Below, piece by piece: positions 1 through 7,952 of a stretch of DNA of 64,000 nucleotides. Below the pieces are notes generated by a model, which saw nothing but the letters and a program-made list of their open reading frames with translations, was not told the DNA's origin and did not search any database. The position numbers and the translations under genes are program-made. The stretch covers positions 1 through 64,000 of the forward strand of contig CATKXY010000009.1 of assembly GCA_949840915.1 (NCBI GenBank). The letters are read 5' to 3'. The stretch comes from an uncultured Lachnospiraceae bacterium (GTDB lineage Bacteria; Bacillota; Clostridia; Lachnospirales; Lachnospiraceae). Position 1 is the stretch's first letter. Each line of letters begins with the position of its first letter.

Positions 1-955
1 CCGCACCTGTAAAGTTGACATCCTTCTCCTTAAGTATATTCAGCTCTCTGGCATAGGTGTTGATGACATTGGTAAACATGGTCTTAAAACCTGTCAGATG
101 AGTTCCTCCCTCGGAATTATAGATATTATTGCAGAATCCCAGAACATTCTCATGGAATTCATTGATATACTGAAAGGCTCCCTCAACGGAGATTCCCTCG
201 CTCTCTCCGCTGAAATAGATCACATCGTGAACCGTCTCTGCCGATTTGTTCATATCCTTGATAAAGCCCACAATGCCCTCCGGCTCATGAAAGGTGATCT
301 GCTCCGGGTCATCCTTTCGTTTATCCGTGAATAGGATGGTCAGATTGGGATTCAGATAAGCGGTCTCATGAAGGCGGCTCTTGACATCGTCCTCCTTAAA
401 ACGGGTTTTATCAAAAATCGTGTCGTCAGGCAGAAAGCTGATGGCAGTGCCGCTTTCTTTTGTCCTGCCCACCACAGGCAGCAAGCCGTCTATCAGATCT
501 ACCACGGGAACGCCCCGCTCATACCGGTCCTCATAGATACATCCGTCCGTTTTGACTCTCACGGTCAACCTTGCGGAAAGAGCATTTACCACAGAAGAAC
601 CTACCCCGTGAAGTCCCCCGCTGGTCTTATATGCCGTATTGTCAAACTTACCTCCGGCATGCAGTGTAGTGAAGACCAGACGCTCCGCGCTGATGCCTTT
701 TTCGTGCATTCCCACGGGAATACCGCGGCCATTGTCAGAAACCGTGGCGGAGCCGTCCGCTTCGAGTGTGACGGAGATGGTATCGCAATATCCGGCCAGA
801 TGCTCATCCACGGAATTGTCCACGATCTCATAGATCAAGTGATTCAGGCCCTTCGTGGAGACGCTTCCGATATACATTCCCGGACGTTTGCGCACCGCCT
901 CAAGTCCCTCCAGCACTGTGATACTGGAGGCGTCGTAATGGTTTTCTTTTGCCAT
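1..955 (-). CDS. parE: Type IIA DNA topoisomerase subunit B (GyrB/ParE family), N-terminal part
   Basis: ATP-hydrolysing subunit of a type II topoisomerase, which passes one DNA duplex through another. The window holds the first 318 residues of a protein usually about 640 long; the rest lies beyond base 1. GHKL ATPase motifs are visible: EIVDNSVDE near residue 43, DNGRGIPVG near 75 and GGLHGVGSSVVNALS near 115. The ATG at 955 has a good ribosome binding site (AAGGAGT). There is no recF or gyrA next to it, and the wording GLNHLIYEIVDNSVDEH fits the second (ParE-like) B subunit of Lachnospiraceae better than the main GyrB. The family is certain; the choice between ParE and GyrB is inference. 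It is followed upstream by the degV terminator, so it probably has its own promoter. Confidence 0.85.
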   Translation of the reverse strand, partial: MAKENHYDASSITVLEGLEAVRKRPGMYIGSVSTKGLNHLIYEIVDNSVDEHLAGYCDTISVTLEADGSATVSDNGRGIPVGMHEKGISAERLVFTTLHAGGKFDNTAYKTSGGLHGVGSSVVNALSARLTVRVKTDGCIYEDRYERGVPVVDLIDGLLPVVGRTKESGTAISFLPDDTIFDKTRFKEDDVKSRLHETAYLNPNLTILFTDKRKDDPEQITFHEPEGIVGFIKDMNKSAETVHDVIYFSGESEGISVEGAFQYINEFHENVLGFCNNIYNSEGGTHLTGFKTMFTNVINTYARELNILKEKDVNFTGA

Positions 956-999
956 TGAAAATACTCCTTACTGTCATGCATACGGACTGACATACAGTG

Positions 1000-1020
1000 A
1001 AAGGGGCATAAACGCCCCCT
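1000..1020 (-). terminator. Probable rho-independent terminator after degV
   Basis: A short GC-rich hairpin (GGGGC / GCCCC, six-base loop) lies between degV and the topoisomerase gene. On the minus strand it is followed by only TTTC, so the U-tract is weak. Its position fits the end of the FakA-recG-degV transcription unit. Confidence 0.45.
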
Positions 1021-1062
1021 GTCCGCCTTAATGCATCTATTATCATGTCATTACCGCTCTTG

Positions 1063-1935
1063 CTACTCTGTCTCCAGCTTTTTACAGCATGTCACAGCCA
1101 ATGCCCCGGGCCCGATATGGCAGGCGACACTTAAAGAGAGCGGATCCATGTGCATTTCATAGCCGGGAAAGGCCGCCGACACCTCGTCTCTCCATGCCAG
1201 AGCGGCGTCCTTGTCAAAAGTATATGCCACTGCAAGCCGCACTTCCCTGCGCTCCGTAAATCCTCCGAAACGATTGTTGATATCATTTTTTATGGCATTG
1301 ATCATGATGGATTTCCCCTGGCTCGTGGTGCGGGCCTTTGCAAAGGCATCCAGCTTCTCTCCCTGTATCTGCAGCACAGGCTTTAATTTGAGCAATGTGC
1401 CGATAGCCGCTGCAGCCGGCGTGATCCTGCCGCCCTTCTTCAGATAATACAGTGTATCCAGCATAATATAGATACTGCTGTTAAACTTATCCCGCTCCAG
1501 AGTATCCTTGATCTGTGCGGCATTCATTCCTTTTGCGGCAAGCTCCCGGGCATCCAGCGCCGAGCGTCTCTGCGTCACGGAGATGCGCTGATTGTTCACC
1601 ACCTGCACTCTGCCCTCATATTCCTGCGCGAGCATGACTGCACTTTGGCAGGAGCCCGAAAGCCCGCTGGACATGGGAATGTGAACGATCTCGTCATACT
1701 CCTTCAAAAGCTCATCCCACAGCTTCATCACTGCCTCGGGAGAGGGCTGGCTGGTGGAGATATCCGCTCCTGTTGCAAGCATTTCATAGAATTGTTCCTG
1801 TGTCAGATCAATATCTTCAAAAAAGGTTTGTCCGTTAATCATAAAGGGCATCGGCAGAACATGTATCCCAAGCTCAGGAGCCTGTGCCTGCGTAATCCCG
1901 CTGTTACTGTCTGTGACCACTGCTATTTTTGCCAT
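1063..1935 (-). CDS. DegV family fatty-acid-binding protein (FakB-like)
   Basis: Full-length DegV-fold protein of 290 residues. Family hallmarks are TDSNSGI at residues 8-14, TSQPSPE around 60 and IPMSSGLSGS around 86, which line the acyl-chain pocket and headgroup site. DegV/FakB proteins bind a free fatty acid and present its carboxylate to the kinase FakA, and the acyl phosphate feeds phospholipid synthesis. A FakA-like gene lies two genes upstream (4196-5917), with recG between them, so the two halves of the pathway share one neighbourhood. The start ATG has GAGGGAG upstream. Only 42 bases separate it from recG, which suggests co-transcription. The acyl-chain specificity cannot be read from sequence. 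Confidence 0.9.
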   Translation of the reverse strand: MAKIAVVTDSNSGITQAQAPELGIHVLPMPFMINGQTFFEDIDLTQEQFYEMLATGADISTSQPSPEAVMKLWDELLKEYDEIVHIPMSSGLSGSCQSAVMLAQEYEGRVQVVNNQRISVTQRRSALDARELAAKGMNAAQIKDTLERDKFNSSIYIMLDTLYYLKKGGRITPAAAAIGTLLKLKPVLQIQGEKLDAFAKARTTSQGKSIMINAIKNDINNRFGGFTERREVRLAVAYTFDKDAALAWRDEVSAAFPGYEMHMDPLSLSVACHIGPGALAVTCCKKLETE

Positions 1936-1977
1936 TTGATCTCTCCCTCATTTCGTATAGATAGTATTATTTTACTT

Positions 1978-4071
1978 TTATATCGTGCGAAAGTCAATGG
2001 AATTTATGCCTGGTTTCCCGCCGGATACAAAATGCCGTATCATGGGTTGATGCTCCTCCTTTGCAAGCTCTGCATCCTCCCGAAGCAGTGCATCCACAGC
2101 GCCTGCGGCCTTCTGCAGAACCGCCGCATCCGCATACACGTCCCCGATCTGAAATGCAAGATCTCCGCTCTGTCTGACGCCCAGCAGTTCTCCGGGGCCT
2201 CTAAGCTTTAAATCCTGGGCCGCAATATAAAATCCGTCGTTGGAATGATTCAGGATATCGAGGCGTTCCATGGTTTCTTTCTTCTCATTGGAGCTCACAA
2301 AAATGCAATAGCTCTGATGCTCTCCGCGGCCCACACGCCCGCGCAGCTGATGCAGCTGTGCCAGGCCGAACCGCTCTGCGTTTTCGACCATCATCACCGT
2401 GGCGTTAGGCACATTGATGCCCACCTCGATCACAGTAGTGGACACCAGCACATCTATATTATGAGCCGCAAATTCCTCCATAATCCTGTTTTTGTCCGCG
2501 GGGTGCATTTTGCCGTGCAGATATGCGATCTGAAGGGACTCGGGTAGCTCCGCACGCAGCTTCCCGGTATATTCCACCACATTTTCCACATCCTCAAGCT
2601 CTCCGGCTTCCACCTGGGCACAGATGACATAGGCCTGCCGTCCCGCAGCCGCCTCCTTTGCTATAAAGGAGTATGCCTTGGGGCGATAGGCGGTGTTGAC
2701 CACACAGTTTTTGACGGGCAGTCTGTCCGCCGGCAGCTCGTCTATCACAGAGACCGACAGGTCCCCGTAGAGAATGATGGCCAGTGTCCGCGGAATGGGG
2801 GTAGCGCTCATGACCAGCACATGCGGATGGCCTTCTCCGGAAGCAGCGGTTCCCTGTTCCGCTTTGCCCGCAAGGCTCTCCCTCTGGCGGACGCCAAAAC
2901 GGTGCTGTTCATCTGTCACCACCAGCGCAAGCTTGTGATAGGATACTTTGCTCTGGATCAACGCATGGGTGCCCACGATCAGATTGGCCTCCCCGGAGGA
3001 TATCTGTGCATATGCCTCCCTTTTTTGTGCTGCCGTCATGCTGCCCACCAGAAGTACCGGCTTGAAGATCAGATGATATTGTCTGGTGTAAGCACAGATA
3101 CCTTCATAGTGCTGTTTGGCCAGCACCTCGGTGGGAGCCATCAGCGCTCCCTGACAGCCGTTTGCCGCACACATGAGAAGCGCGAGCACCGCCACAATGG
3201 TCTTGCCGCTTCCCACATCTCCCTGTATCAGCCGATTCATGCAGTGTGCTCCCGCCATATCCTCGCGCAGCTCACTCCACACTCTCTTCTGCGCATTGGT
3301 CAGCGGAAAGGGAAGCTGCTCCAGAAAACGCACGGTATCGGCAGTCTCCAGCATCGGATAACTGTTGCCGAGCCCCTGAACCAGTTCCTTGTTCCTGCGC
3401 AGCATCAGGATAAATCCGAAAAACTCATCAAAAGCCAGACGCTTACGGGCCTTTTTCAGAGATTCATAATCTGTCGGAAAATGAACGCGGCACAAGGCCT
3501 CCCGGACAGAGACCAGATCATACCGCTCCAACAGCTTGCGGGGATAAAATTCCTCCTCATACGCAAAGCCATCCAGAGCCTGACGCACCGCTTTTAAGAC
3601 CGCCTGATTGGTCAATCCTTTGGTGAGTGCATATTTGGGCATGAGCTGACCGCATTGTCTGTGATAATCCTCCAGACCGTATATTTTGGGCTGTTCCATA
3701 ATCTTTGCTGTTCCACGGGTCTGTACCAACCCACGAAATACATAATATCCGCCCGGTTTCAGCGTTTTCTTCAGAAAGGGCATATTAAAAAAGGTAAGCT
3801 GCAGCCCGCCGGATATGTCCCGCACGAGCACATTCAGGACCGTCAGACTGCGGATCTTTTTCTGACTCGGAATCCCTGCCACAGAGCAGTAGACCGCGCA
3901 AATCTCTCCGGGCACTGTTTCTTTCACAGGAACCGGCGGCGCGAAGGTTTCGTAATCTCTCGGATAATGAGACAGCAGGTCTCCCACGGTAGCCACATCG
4001 ATTCTGGAAAAGAGCTCTTTTGATTTTTCGCCCACACCCTTCAGCTCTATGATCGGTGTATTTTGATTCAT
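1978..4071 (-). CDS. recG: ATP-dependent DNA helicase RecG
   Basis: Branch-migrating superfamily 2 helicase that remodels stalled replication forks and Holliday junctions. The N-terminal wedge/OB region covers about residues 1-150. The motor follows with Walker A GDVGSGKT near 285, PTEVLAKQH, a DEQH box near 390, MSATPIPRTLA, and the late motifs STTVIEVGINVPNA and QLRGRVGRG. I chose the ATG at 4071 (697 residues), which has GAGGTG five bases upstream. A TTG at 4101, also with a GGAG, would add ten residues. The gene lies downstream of a terminator that follows the FakA gene and just upstream of degV. Length and motif order are normal for the family. Confidence 0.96.
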   Translation of the reverse strand: MNQNTPIIELKGVGEKSKELFSRIDVATVGDLLSHYPRDYETFAPPVPVKETVPGEICAVYCSVAGIPSQKKIRSLTVLNVLVRDISGGLQLTFFNMPFLKKTLKPGGYYVFRGLVQTRGTAKIMEQPKIYGLEDYHRQCGQLMPKYALTKGLTNQAVLKAVRQALDGFAYEEEFYPRKLLERYDLVSVREALCRVHFPTDYESLKKARKRLAFDEFFGFILMLRRNKELVQGLGNSYPMLETADTVRFLEQLPFPLTNAQKRVWSELREDMAGAHCMNRLIQGDVGSGKTIVAVLALLMCAANGCQGALMAPTEVLAKQHYEGICAYTRQYHLIFKPVLLVGSMTAAQKREAYAQISSGEANLIVGTHALIQSKVSYHKLALVVTDEQHRFGVRQRESLAGKAEQGTAASGEGHPHVLVMSATPIPRTLAIILYGDLSVSVIDELPADRLPVKNCVVNTAYRPKAYSFIAKEAAAGRQAYVICAQVEAGELEDVENVVEYTGKLRAELPESLQIAYLHGKMHPADKNRIMEEFAAHNIDVLVSTTVIEVGINVPNATVMMVENAERFGLAQLHQLRGRVGRGEHQSYCIFVSSNEKKETMERLDILNHSNDGFYIAAQDLKLRGPGELLGVRQSGDLAFQIGDVYADAAVLQKAAGAVDALLREDAELAKEEHQPMIRHFVSGGKPGINSIDFRTI

Positions 4072-4150
4072 CCCGGCACCTCGCTTCTTTGACGTCTTCA
4101 AATTTCTCCGATCTGCTTAAATGCTTTATTTTAGATAGAAAATTTAATAG

Positions 4151-4178
4151 AAAAGAAGGAGACAAAACTGCCTCCTTC
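4151..4178 (-). terminator. Rho-independent terminator after the FakA-like gene
   Basis: On the minus strand GAAGGAG and CTCCTTC form a 7-bp stem around a ten-base loop, followed by TTTTCTATT. It lies 17 bases past the stop codon of the FakA-like gene and separates that gene from recG. Confidence 0.7.
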
Positions 4179-4195
4179 GATCCAGCTCACTATTT

Positions 4196-5917
4196 TTATT
4201 CTACTGAAATCACATAATAGTAAATAGGCTGTCCGCCGGCCTGCAGCTCAATGTCGCAGGAGGGATATGCGCTCTCAAGCGTATCGCGGAGTTCTTCGGC
4301 GGCAGTCTCATCCACGTCGGAACCGTAATAGATGCTGATGAGCTCGGAATCCTCGTCCACCATAGCGGCGACCATCTCCTCCGTCACCTTGGCCATATCC
4401 TGGCCCACGGCGAGAATCCCCGCATCTCCGATACCCATATAATCGTCCTTGCGGATCTCCTTCCCGTCGATCACAGTGTCGCGCACCGCGTAGGTCACCT
4501 GGCCGGTCTTTACATTTCCAATCTCCTCCAGCATGGTCTGCTCGTTCTCATCCACAGAGATATCGGGGACAAAATTGATGACGGCGGTAATTCCCTGCGG
4601 AATGGTCTTGGTGGGAATGACCAACAGGTTCTTATCTGTCATAAGCTCAGCCGCCTGATTGGCCGCAAGAATAATATTCTTGTTGTTCGGAAGGATGAAG
4701 ACCGTATCCGCGTTGACCTTCTCAACCGCATCCAGAATATCCGCAGTGCTCGGATTCATGGTCTGTCCGCCCTCGATAATATAATCCACACCCAGACTTC
4801 TGAATATCTCATTTACGCCCTCGCCCACGGATACAGCGATGAATCCCACCTCCTTGTGGGGCATCTGAGGCTCCGCCGGGGAAGTTTCAGGCTGCCCGGC
4901 AACGCCCGTAGCTTCAACAGCCTTTACCTCAGCCTTGCCGCTCTCGGACATCTTAAAAAGCTTCTCCTGATGCTCCAGCCGCATGTTGTCAATCTTCATA
5001 TTAGAGAGCGCGCCGTATTTCAATGCGCGCTGAATCGCCATACCCGGGTCATTGGTGTGTACATGCACCTTTACCACATCATCGTCCGCTACACAGACAA
5101 TCGAATCGCCGATGGACTCTAAAAAGCTCTTGAAATCCTTCTCTGTCTTGACATTGAAGGGCTTGTTCAGCAAAATGATGAATTCGGTGCAGTATCCAAA
5201 CCGGATCTCCGCATTTGCCTGCGCCTCATAGGAAGAGCCGGCACCGGTTTTCCTCTCGGGGGCTGCAGGAGCGTTCAGATCCAGATTCACTTCCTTGCCC
5301 ATAAAGGCGTCGAAAGCGCCGTGAAGCACCTCCACCAGTCCCTGGCCGCCGGAGTCCACCACGCCTGCCTGTTTCAGCACGGGCAGCATCTCGGGGGTCT
5401 GACTCAAAACATACTCCGCCTGCTCGATCACAGCGCGGAAAAAGGTTTCCAGATCCTCCCCGCCTCCCTCGGCGAGTTCCTTTGCCCGCTCCGCCGCTCC
5501 GCGGGCCACTGTCAGTATCGTACCCTCCTTGGGCTTCATAACCGCCTTGTAAGCCGTTTCCACCGCCTTGTCAAAGGCGTCCGCAAACACGGATACGGTA
5601 AGCTGCGTCTGAGTCCTGATCACCTTGGTAAAACCGCGGAACAGCTGTGAGAGGATCACGCCGGAATTTCCCCTCGCTCCGCGAAGGGAACCGGAGGAAA
5701 TCGCTTTACAGATAGACTCCATATCTGCGTTCTCTCCCAGAGCGGCTACCTCTCTGGCCGCAGACATGATCGTCATCGTCATATTGGTTCCGGTGTCTCC
5801 GTCGGGTACGGGAAACACGTTCAGCTCATTGATCCATTCTTTTTTACTTTCAAGATTTTTGGCGCCTGCTAAGAACATCTTTGAAAGCATCTTAGCGTCG
5901 ATTTTCTGCAAACTCAC
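4196..5917 (-). CDS. fakA: DAK2-domain fatty acid kinase (FakA / YloV family)
   Basis: Kinase of the dihydroxyacetone-kinase type. The N-terminal DAK2 nucleotide-binding domain carries NVFPVPDGDTGTNM near residues 32-45, whose aspartates bind Mg-ATP, and a glycine-rich GSLRGARGNSGVILSQ stretch. The middle and C-terminal parts (about 240-573) form the DegV-like FakA C domain. FakA phosphorylates fatty acids held by FakB/DegV proteins; a DegV gene lies at 1063-1935. The GTG start at 5917 is preferred because AAGGAGG lies nine bases upstream and the resulting N-terminus (MSLQKID) matches the family as I remember it; a TTG two codons earlier is too close to the ribosome binding site. It follows the Asp23 gene by 14 bases, the usual yloU-yloV pair. 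Confidence 0.92.
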   Translation of the reverse strand: MSLQKIDAKMLSKMFLAGAKNLESKKEWINELNVFPVPDGDTGTNMTMTIMSAAREVAALGENADMESICKAISSGSLRGARGNSGVILSQLFRGFTKVIRTQTQLTVSVFADAFDKAVETAYKAVMKPKEGTILTVARGAAERAKELAEGGGEDLETFFRAVIEQAEYVLSQTPEMLPVLKQAGVVDSGGQGLVEVLHGAFDAFMGKEVNLDLNAPAAPERKTGAGSSYEAQANAEIRFGYCTEFIILLNKPFNVKTEKDFKSFLESIGDSIVCVADDDVVKVHVHTNDPGMAIQRALKYGALSNMKIDNMRLEHQEKLFKMSESGKAEVKAVEATGVAGQPETSPAEPQMPHKEVGFIAVSVGEGVNEIFRSLGVDYIIEGGQTMNPSTADILDAVEKVNADTVFILPNNKNIILAANQAAELMTDKNLLVIPTKTIPQGITAVINFVPDISVDENEQTMLEEIGNVKTGQVTYAVRDTVIDGKEIRKDDYMGIGDAGILAVGQDMAKVTEEMVAAMVDEDSELISIYYGSDVDETAAEELRDTLESAYPSCDIELQAGGQPIYYYVISVE

Positions 5918-5931
5918 AATCAAGTTCCTCC

Positions 5932-6291
5932 TTAATCAATCACTCTTACACCTTCAACAAAGATGTTGATCTTCTCTATCTCAATACCGGTGAATTCCTC
6001 CACCTTATATTTAACATTGCTGACCAGATTGTCCGACACGGCGATAATACTCACCCCGTAAGCCACGATCACATGAAAGTCCAGAGTCAGCTTATTATTG
6101 TTGAGCGATACATTGATGCCTCTGGTGAGACTGTCCATCTTGAGCAGACGCACCAGGCCGTCCCTGACATTCACCCCGGCCATGCCTACGATACCGAAGC
6201 ACTCCACCGCCACGCTGCCCGCATACTGAGCGATAACCTCGTTGTTTATGACAATATTTCCCATGTGGGTATTCATAGAAGAACCTTTCAT
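5932..6291 (-). CDS. Asp23/Gls24 family protein (YloU-like)
   Basis: Small (119 residues) Asp23/Gls24-family protein, a family of alkaline-shock-related envelope proteins. The typical pattern is visible: an N-terminal GNIVINNEVIAQYAGSVAVE segment, a central GMAGVNVRDGLV, and a conserved LDFHVIVAYGVSI core. The ATG has a strong AAGGAGG site seven bases upstream. It is the first gene of a unit with the FakA-like gene and faces away from rpmB, an order common in Firmicutes. Its role beside fatty-acid kinase is unknown; no enzyme motif is present. Confidence 0.9.
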   Translation of the reverse strand: MKGSSMNTHMGNIVINNEVIAQYAGSVAVECFGIVGMAGVNVRDGLVRLLKMDSLTRGINVSLNNNKLTLDFHVIVAYGVSIIAVSDNLVSNVKYKVEEFTGIEIEKINIFVEGVRVID

Positions 6292-6391
6292 GTTCTACCT
6301 CCTTTTCGGTATAGACATACACATAGATTATTTTACCAGCTTTTTCCTAAAAAGAAAACTGTTTCTATAAAAAATTTATTGAAAAAATTGC

Positions 6392-6420
6392 TTGCTTTTA
6401 TTCCATATTTCTGGTAATAT
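6392..6420 (+). promoter_or_regulatory. SigA-type promoter of rpmB
   Basis: -35 box TTGCTT at 6392-6397, a 17-base spacer and -10 box TAATAT at 6415-6420. It lies 40 bases before the rpmB start codon. Confidence 0.7.
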
Positions 6421-6459
6421 ATCACTGTTGTGAGTTTAGCATGTTTAGGAGGTGTCAAA

Positions 6460-6645
6460 ATGGCTAAGTGTGATGTTTGCGGCAAGGGCGTTCATTTTGG
6501 TAATAACGTAAGCCATTCTCATAGAAGAAGCAATGCAATCTGGAACGCTAATGTAAAGAGCGTAAAGTGCAAAGTAAATGGCGGAACAAAGAGAATGCAT
6601 GTATGCACCAGCTGCTTGAGATCCGGCAGCGTTGAGCGCGCTTAA
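6460..6645 (+). CDS. rpmB: 50S ribosomal protein L28
   Basis: Ribosomal protein L28, 61 residues, a component of the large subunit. It begins MAKCDVCGKGVHFGNNVSHS and ends with a second cysteine pair, CTSC, so this is the zinc-ribbon (four-cysteine) form rather than the zinc-free paralogue. The start is the ATG at 6460, six bases after AGGAGGTG; upstream in-frame codons have no ribosome binding site. It has its own promoter and terminator, is transcribed alone, and is divergent from the Asp23 gene. Confidence 0.98.
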   Translation: MAKCDVCGKGVHFGNNVSHSHRRSNAIWNANVKSVKCKVNGGTKRMHVCTSCLRSGSVERA

Positions 6646-6677
6646 CACGAGGTTCTATCATTTTTTACTTAACAGAC

Positions 6678-6708
6678 AAAAGGGAAAGCGGTTGCCTTCC
6701 CTTTTTTG
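6678..6708 (+). terminator. Rho-independent terminator of rpmB, possibly bidirectional
   Basis: AAAAGGGAA and TTCCCTTTT form a perfect 9-bp stem around a ten-base loop, followed by more T. On the minus strand the stem is preceded and followed by A/T runs, so it may also stop the converging operon that ends at 6726. Confidence 0.85.
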
Positions 6709-6725
6709 TTGTCTCAAACTGATGC

Positions 6726-7259
6726 TTACGCCTCTTCTCTCCTGCGTCTGGCAAACTCTCTGTTGATTCTCTGTACCAGTTCCTCGTCCCCGGCCACATT
6801 GTCGGGATGAAAGATTTTCACCAGATCCTTATAACGCTTTCTCAGCGCCAGCGGATTGGTCGCATTTCTGAAAAGCAGCTCCATCAGCGAATCATCACCA
6901 TAAAAATCCAGAGCCCGGCCGCGGTCCATCAGTTCCCGCTCCCGCTCCAGACTGCTGCGCTCCCGCTCCAGAGTCTTGCGGTCTGCTTCCAGCTGCCTGA
7001 AACCTTCCTGCAGGATCGCCATCTTCTTATCAAAAAACAGATTTTCCTCCCGCAGCCGTTTGCGTTCCATGACACTGCGGCGGTTCAAGGCGTTCATCTC
7101 CTCCTGGAAGGACGTGCGCTCCTTTCGGAACTTGTCCATTGTATCGCTCAAATCTTTGCGCTCCTGATCCAGACGCATATATTCCTGAAATAACCAGAGT
7201 TTGACTTCCTTCAGTTCTTCTGAACTCTCCGCCCTTATGATTTCTTCCCAGTCCTTCAT
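6726..7259 (-). CDS. Coiled-coil protein with C-terminal J-domain-like segment
   Basis: Protein of 177 residues in two parts. Residues about 20-115 are a highly charged, heptad-like coiled coil rich in E, R, K and L. Residues about 120-175 resemble the core of a DnaJ J-domain: NPLALRKRYKDLVKIFHPDN followed by ELVQRINREFARRR, with the HPD tripeptide that J-proteins use to stimulate Hsp70 ATPase. No Gly/Phe region, zinc finger or substrate-binding domain follows, and the first helix of the J-domain is not obvious. AGAGGAA lies upstream of the ATG. It is the last gene of the gerW operon, 12 bases after a tiny membrane protein, and converges on rpmB. Function unknown; a specialised DnaK co-chaperone is the likeliest reading. 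Confidence 0.7.
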   Translation of the reverse strand: MKDWEEIIRAESSEELKEVKLWLFQEYMRLDQERKDLSDTMDKFRKERTSFQEEMNALNRRSVMERKRLREENLFFDKKMAILQEGFRQLEADRKTLERERSSLERERELMDRGRALDFYGDDSLMELLFRNATNPLALRKRYKDLVKIFHPDNVAGDEELVQRINREFARRRREEA

Positions 7260-7271
7260 TTCTAATTCCTC

Positions 7272-7412
7272 TTAGTCGCCGCACAGACAATTATAGCCCA
7301 CAAAGAGCAGCAGGGCGACAATAATCAGGCCAATCAGGCGATTGCCTGCGATCAACATTAAAAGCATTCCCAATGCGAGCAGAAAAGAGACCAGACCAAT
7401 GAGTTTTTTCAT
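7272..7412 (-). CDS. Predicted 46-residue membrane protein
   Basis: Short frame of 46 codons that starts MKKLIGLVSFLLALGMLLML, then AGNRL, then a second hydrophobic run IGLIIVALLLFVGYN and ends CLCGD. It looks like a two-helix hairpin membrane protein with a tight turn at GNR. It lies between gerW and the J-like gene in the same direction, 12 bases before the latter. The start is uncertain: the ATG at 7412 has only a weak ribosome binding site, and an in-frame ATG at 7430 would add six residues. No family is recognised. The hydrophobic pattern and operon position argue that it is real. Confidence 0.55.
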   Translation of the reverse strand: MKKLIGLVSFLLALGMLLMLIAGNRLIGLIIVALLLFVGYNCLCGD

Positions 7413-7490
7413 GAAATCGCTCACATGCATATTATCTCGCTGTATTATATGGTTCTTTCCCGCATTTTATGACAGATTTTTGATAAAAAT

Positions 7491-7898
7491 TTATTGGGGC
7501 TCCTCGGGAAAGGCAATATCCACGATTTCCGTGTCGCTCATGGCTTCTTTCTCTTTGGGCTGGGTAAACTTATCCACCAGATCGGGAATCATGTCCAGAA
7601 TCTTGGTCACCGTATCCTGATTCTTGATATTCACAAGCTTTACGGAGCCGTCTCTGATCACCAGCACCGCACTGGGAGTCATCTTACCGCCCAGTCCGCC
7701 GGCTCCGGAACCGGAACCCTTCTGGGTGTTGCTGCCGGCGCCTGCCCCCACGCCGAAGGTCACATCCACCAGGGGAAGGATAATCGTGTCTCCTACAGTC
7801 GTGGCCTCGCCCACCACAGTCTTGGTGGACAGAACCGTATCCATGCCCTGCAGCAAAGATTCAACTACGCCCTGAAATTCATTCTCTTTGTTTGCCAT
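7491..7898 (-). CDS. gerW: Sporulation protein GerW / YtfJ family
   Basis: YtfJ/GerW-family spore protein, 135 residues. The conserved core is visible: VVGEATTVGDTIILPLVDVT, a glycine-rich FGVGAGAGSN / GSGSGAGGLGG stretch, and the basic-hydrophobic segment SAVLVIRDGSVKLV. In Bacillus this family is made in the forespore and is needed for germination with some germinants. I start at the ATG at 7898, five bases after GGAGAG. It lies directly downstream of a DUF2953 gene, the same pair as ytfI-ytfJ in Bacillus, which supports the assignment and suggests that the organism can sporulate. Confidence 0.92.
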   Translation of the reverse strand: MANKENEFQGVVESLLQGMDTVLSTKTVVGEATTVGDTIILPLVDVTFGVGAGAGSNTQKGSGSGAGGLGGKMTPSAVLVIRDGSVKLVNIKNQDTVTKILDMIPDLVDKFTQPKEKEAMSDTEIVDIAFPEEPQ

Positions 7899-7952
7899 AT
7901 TCTCTCCGTTCCCGCACAATTTATTCTTGCGCGTATGTTTTTGAGTCTGTCT

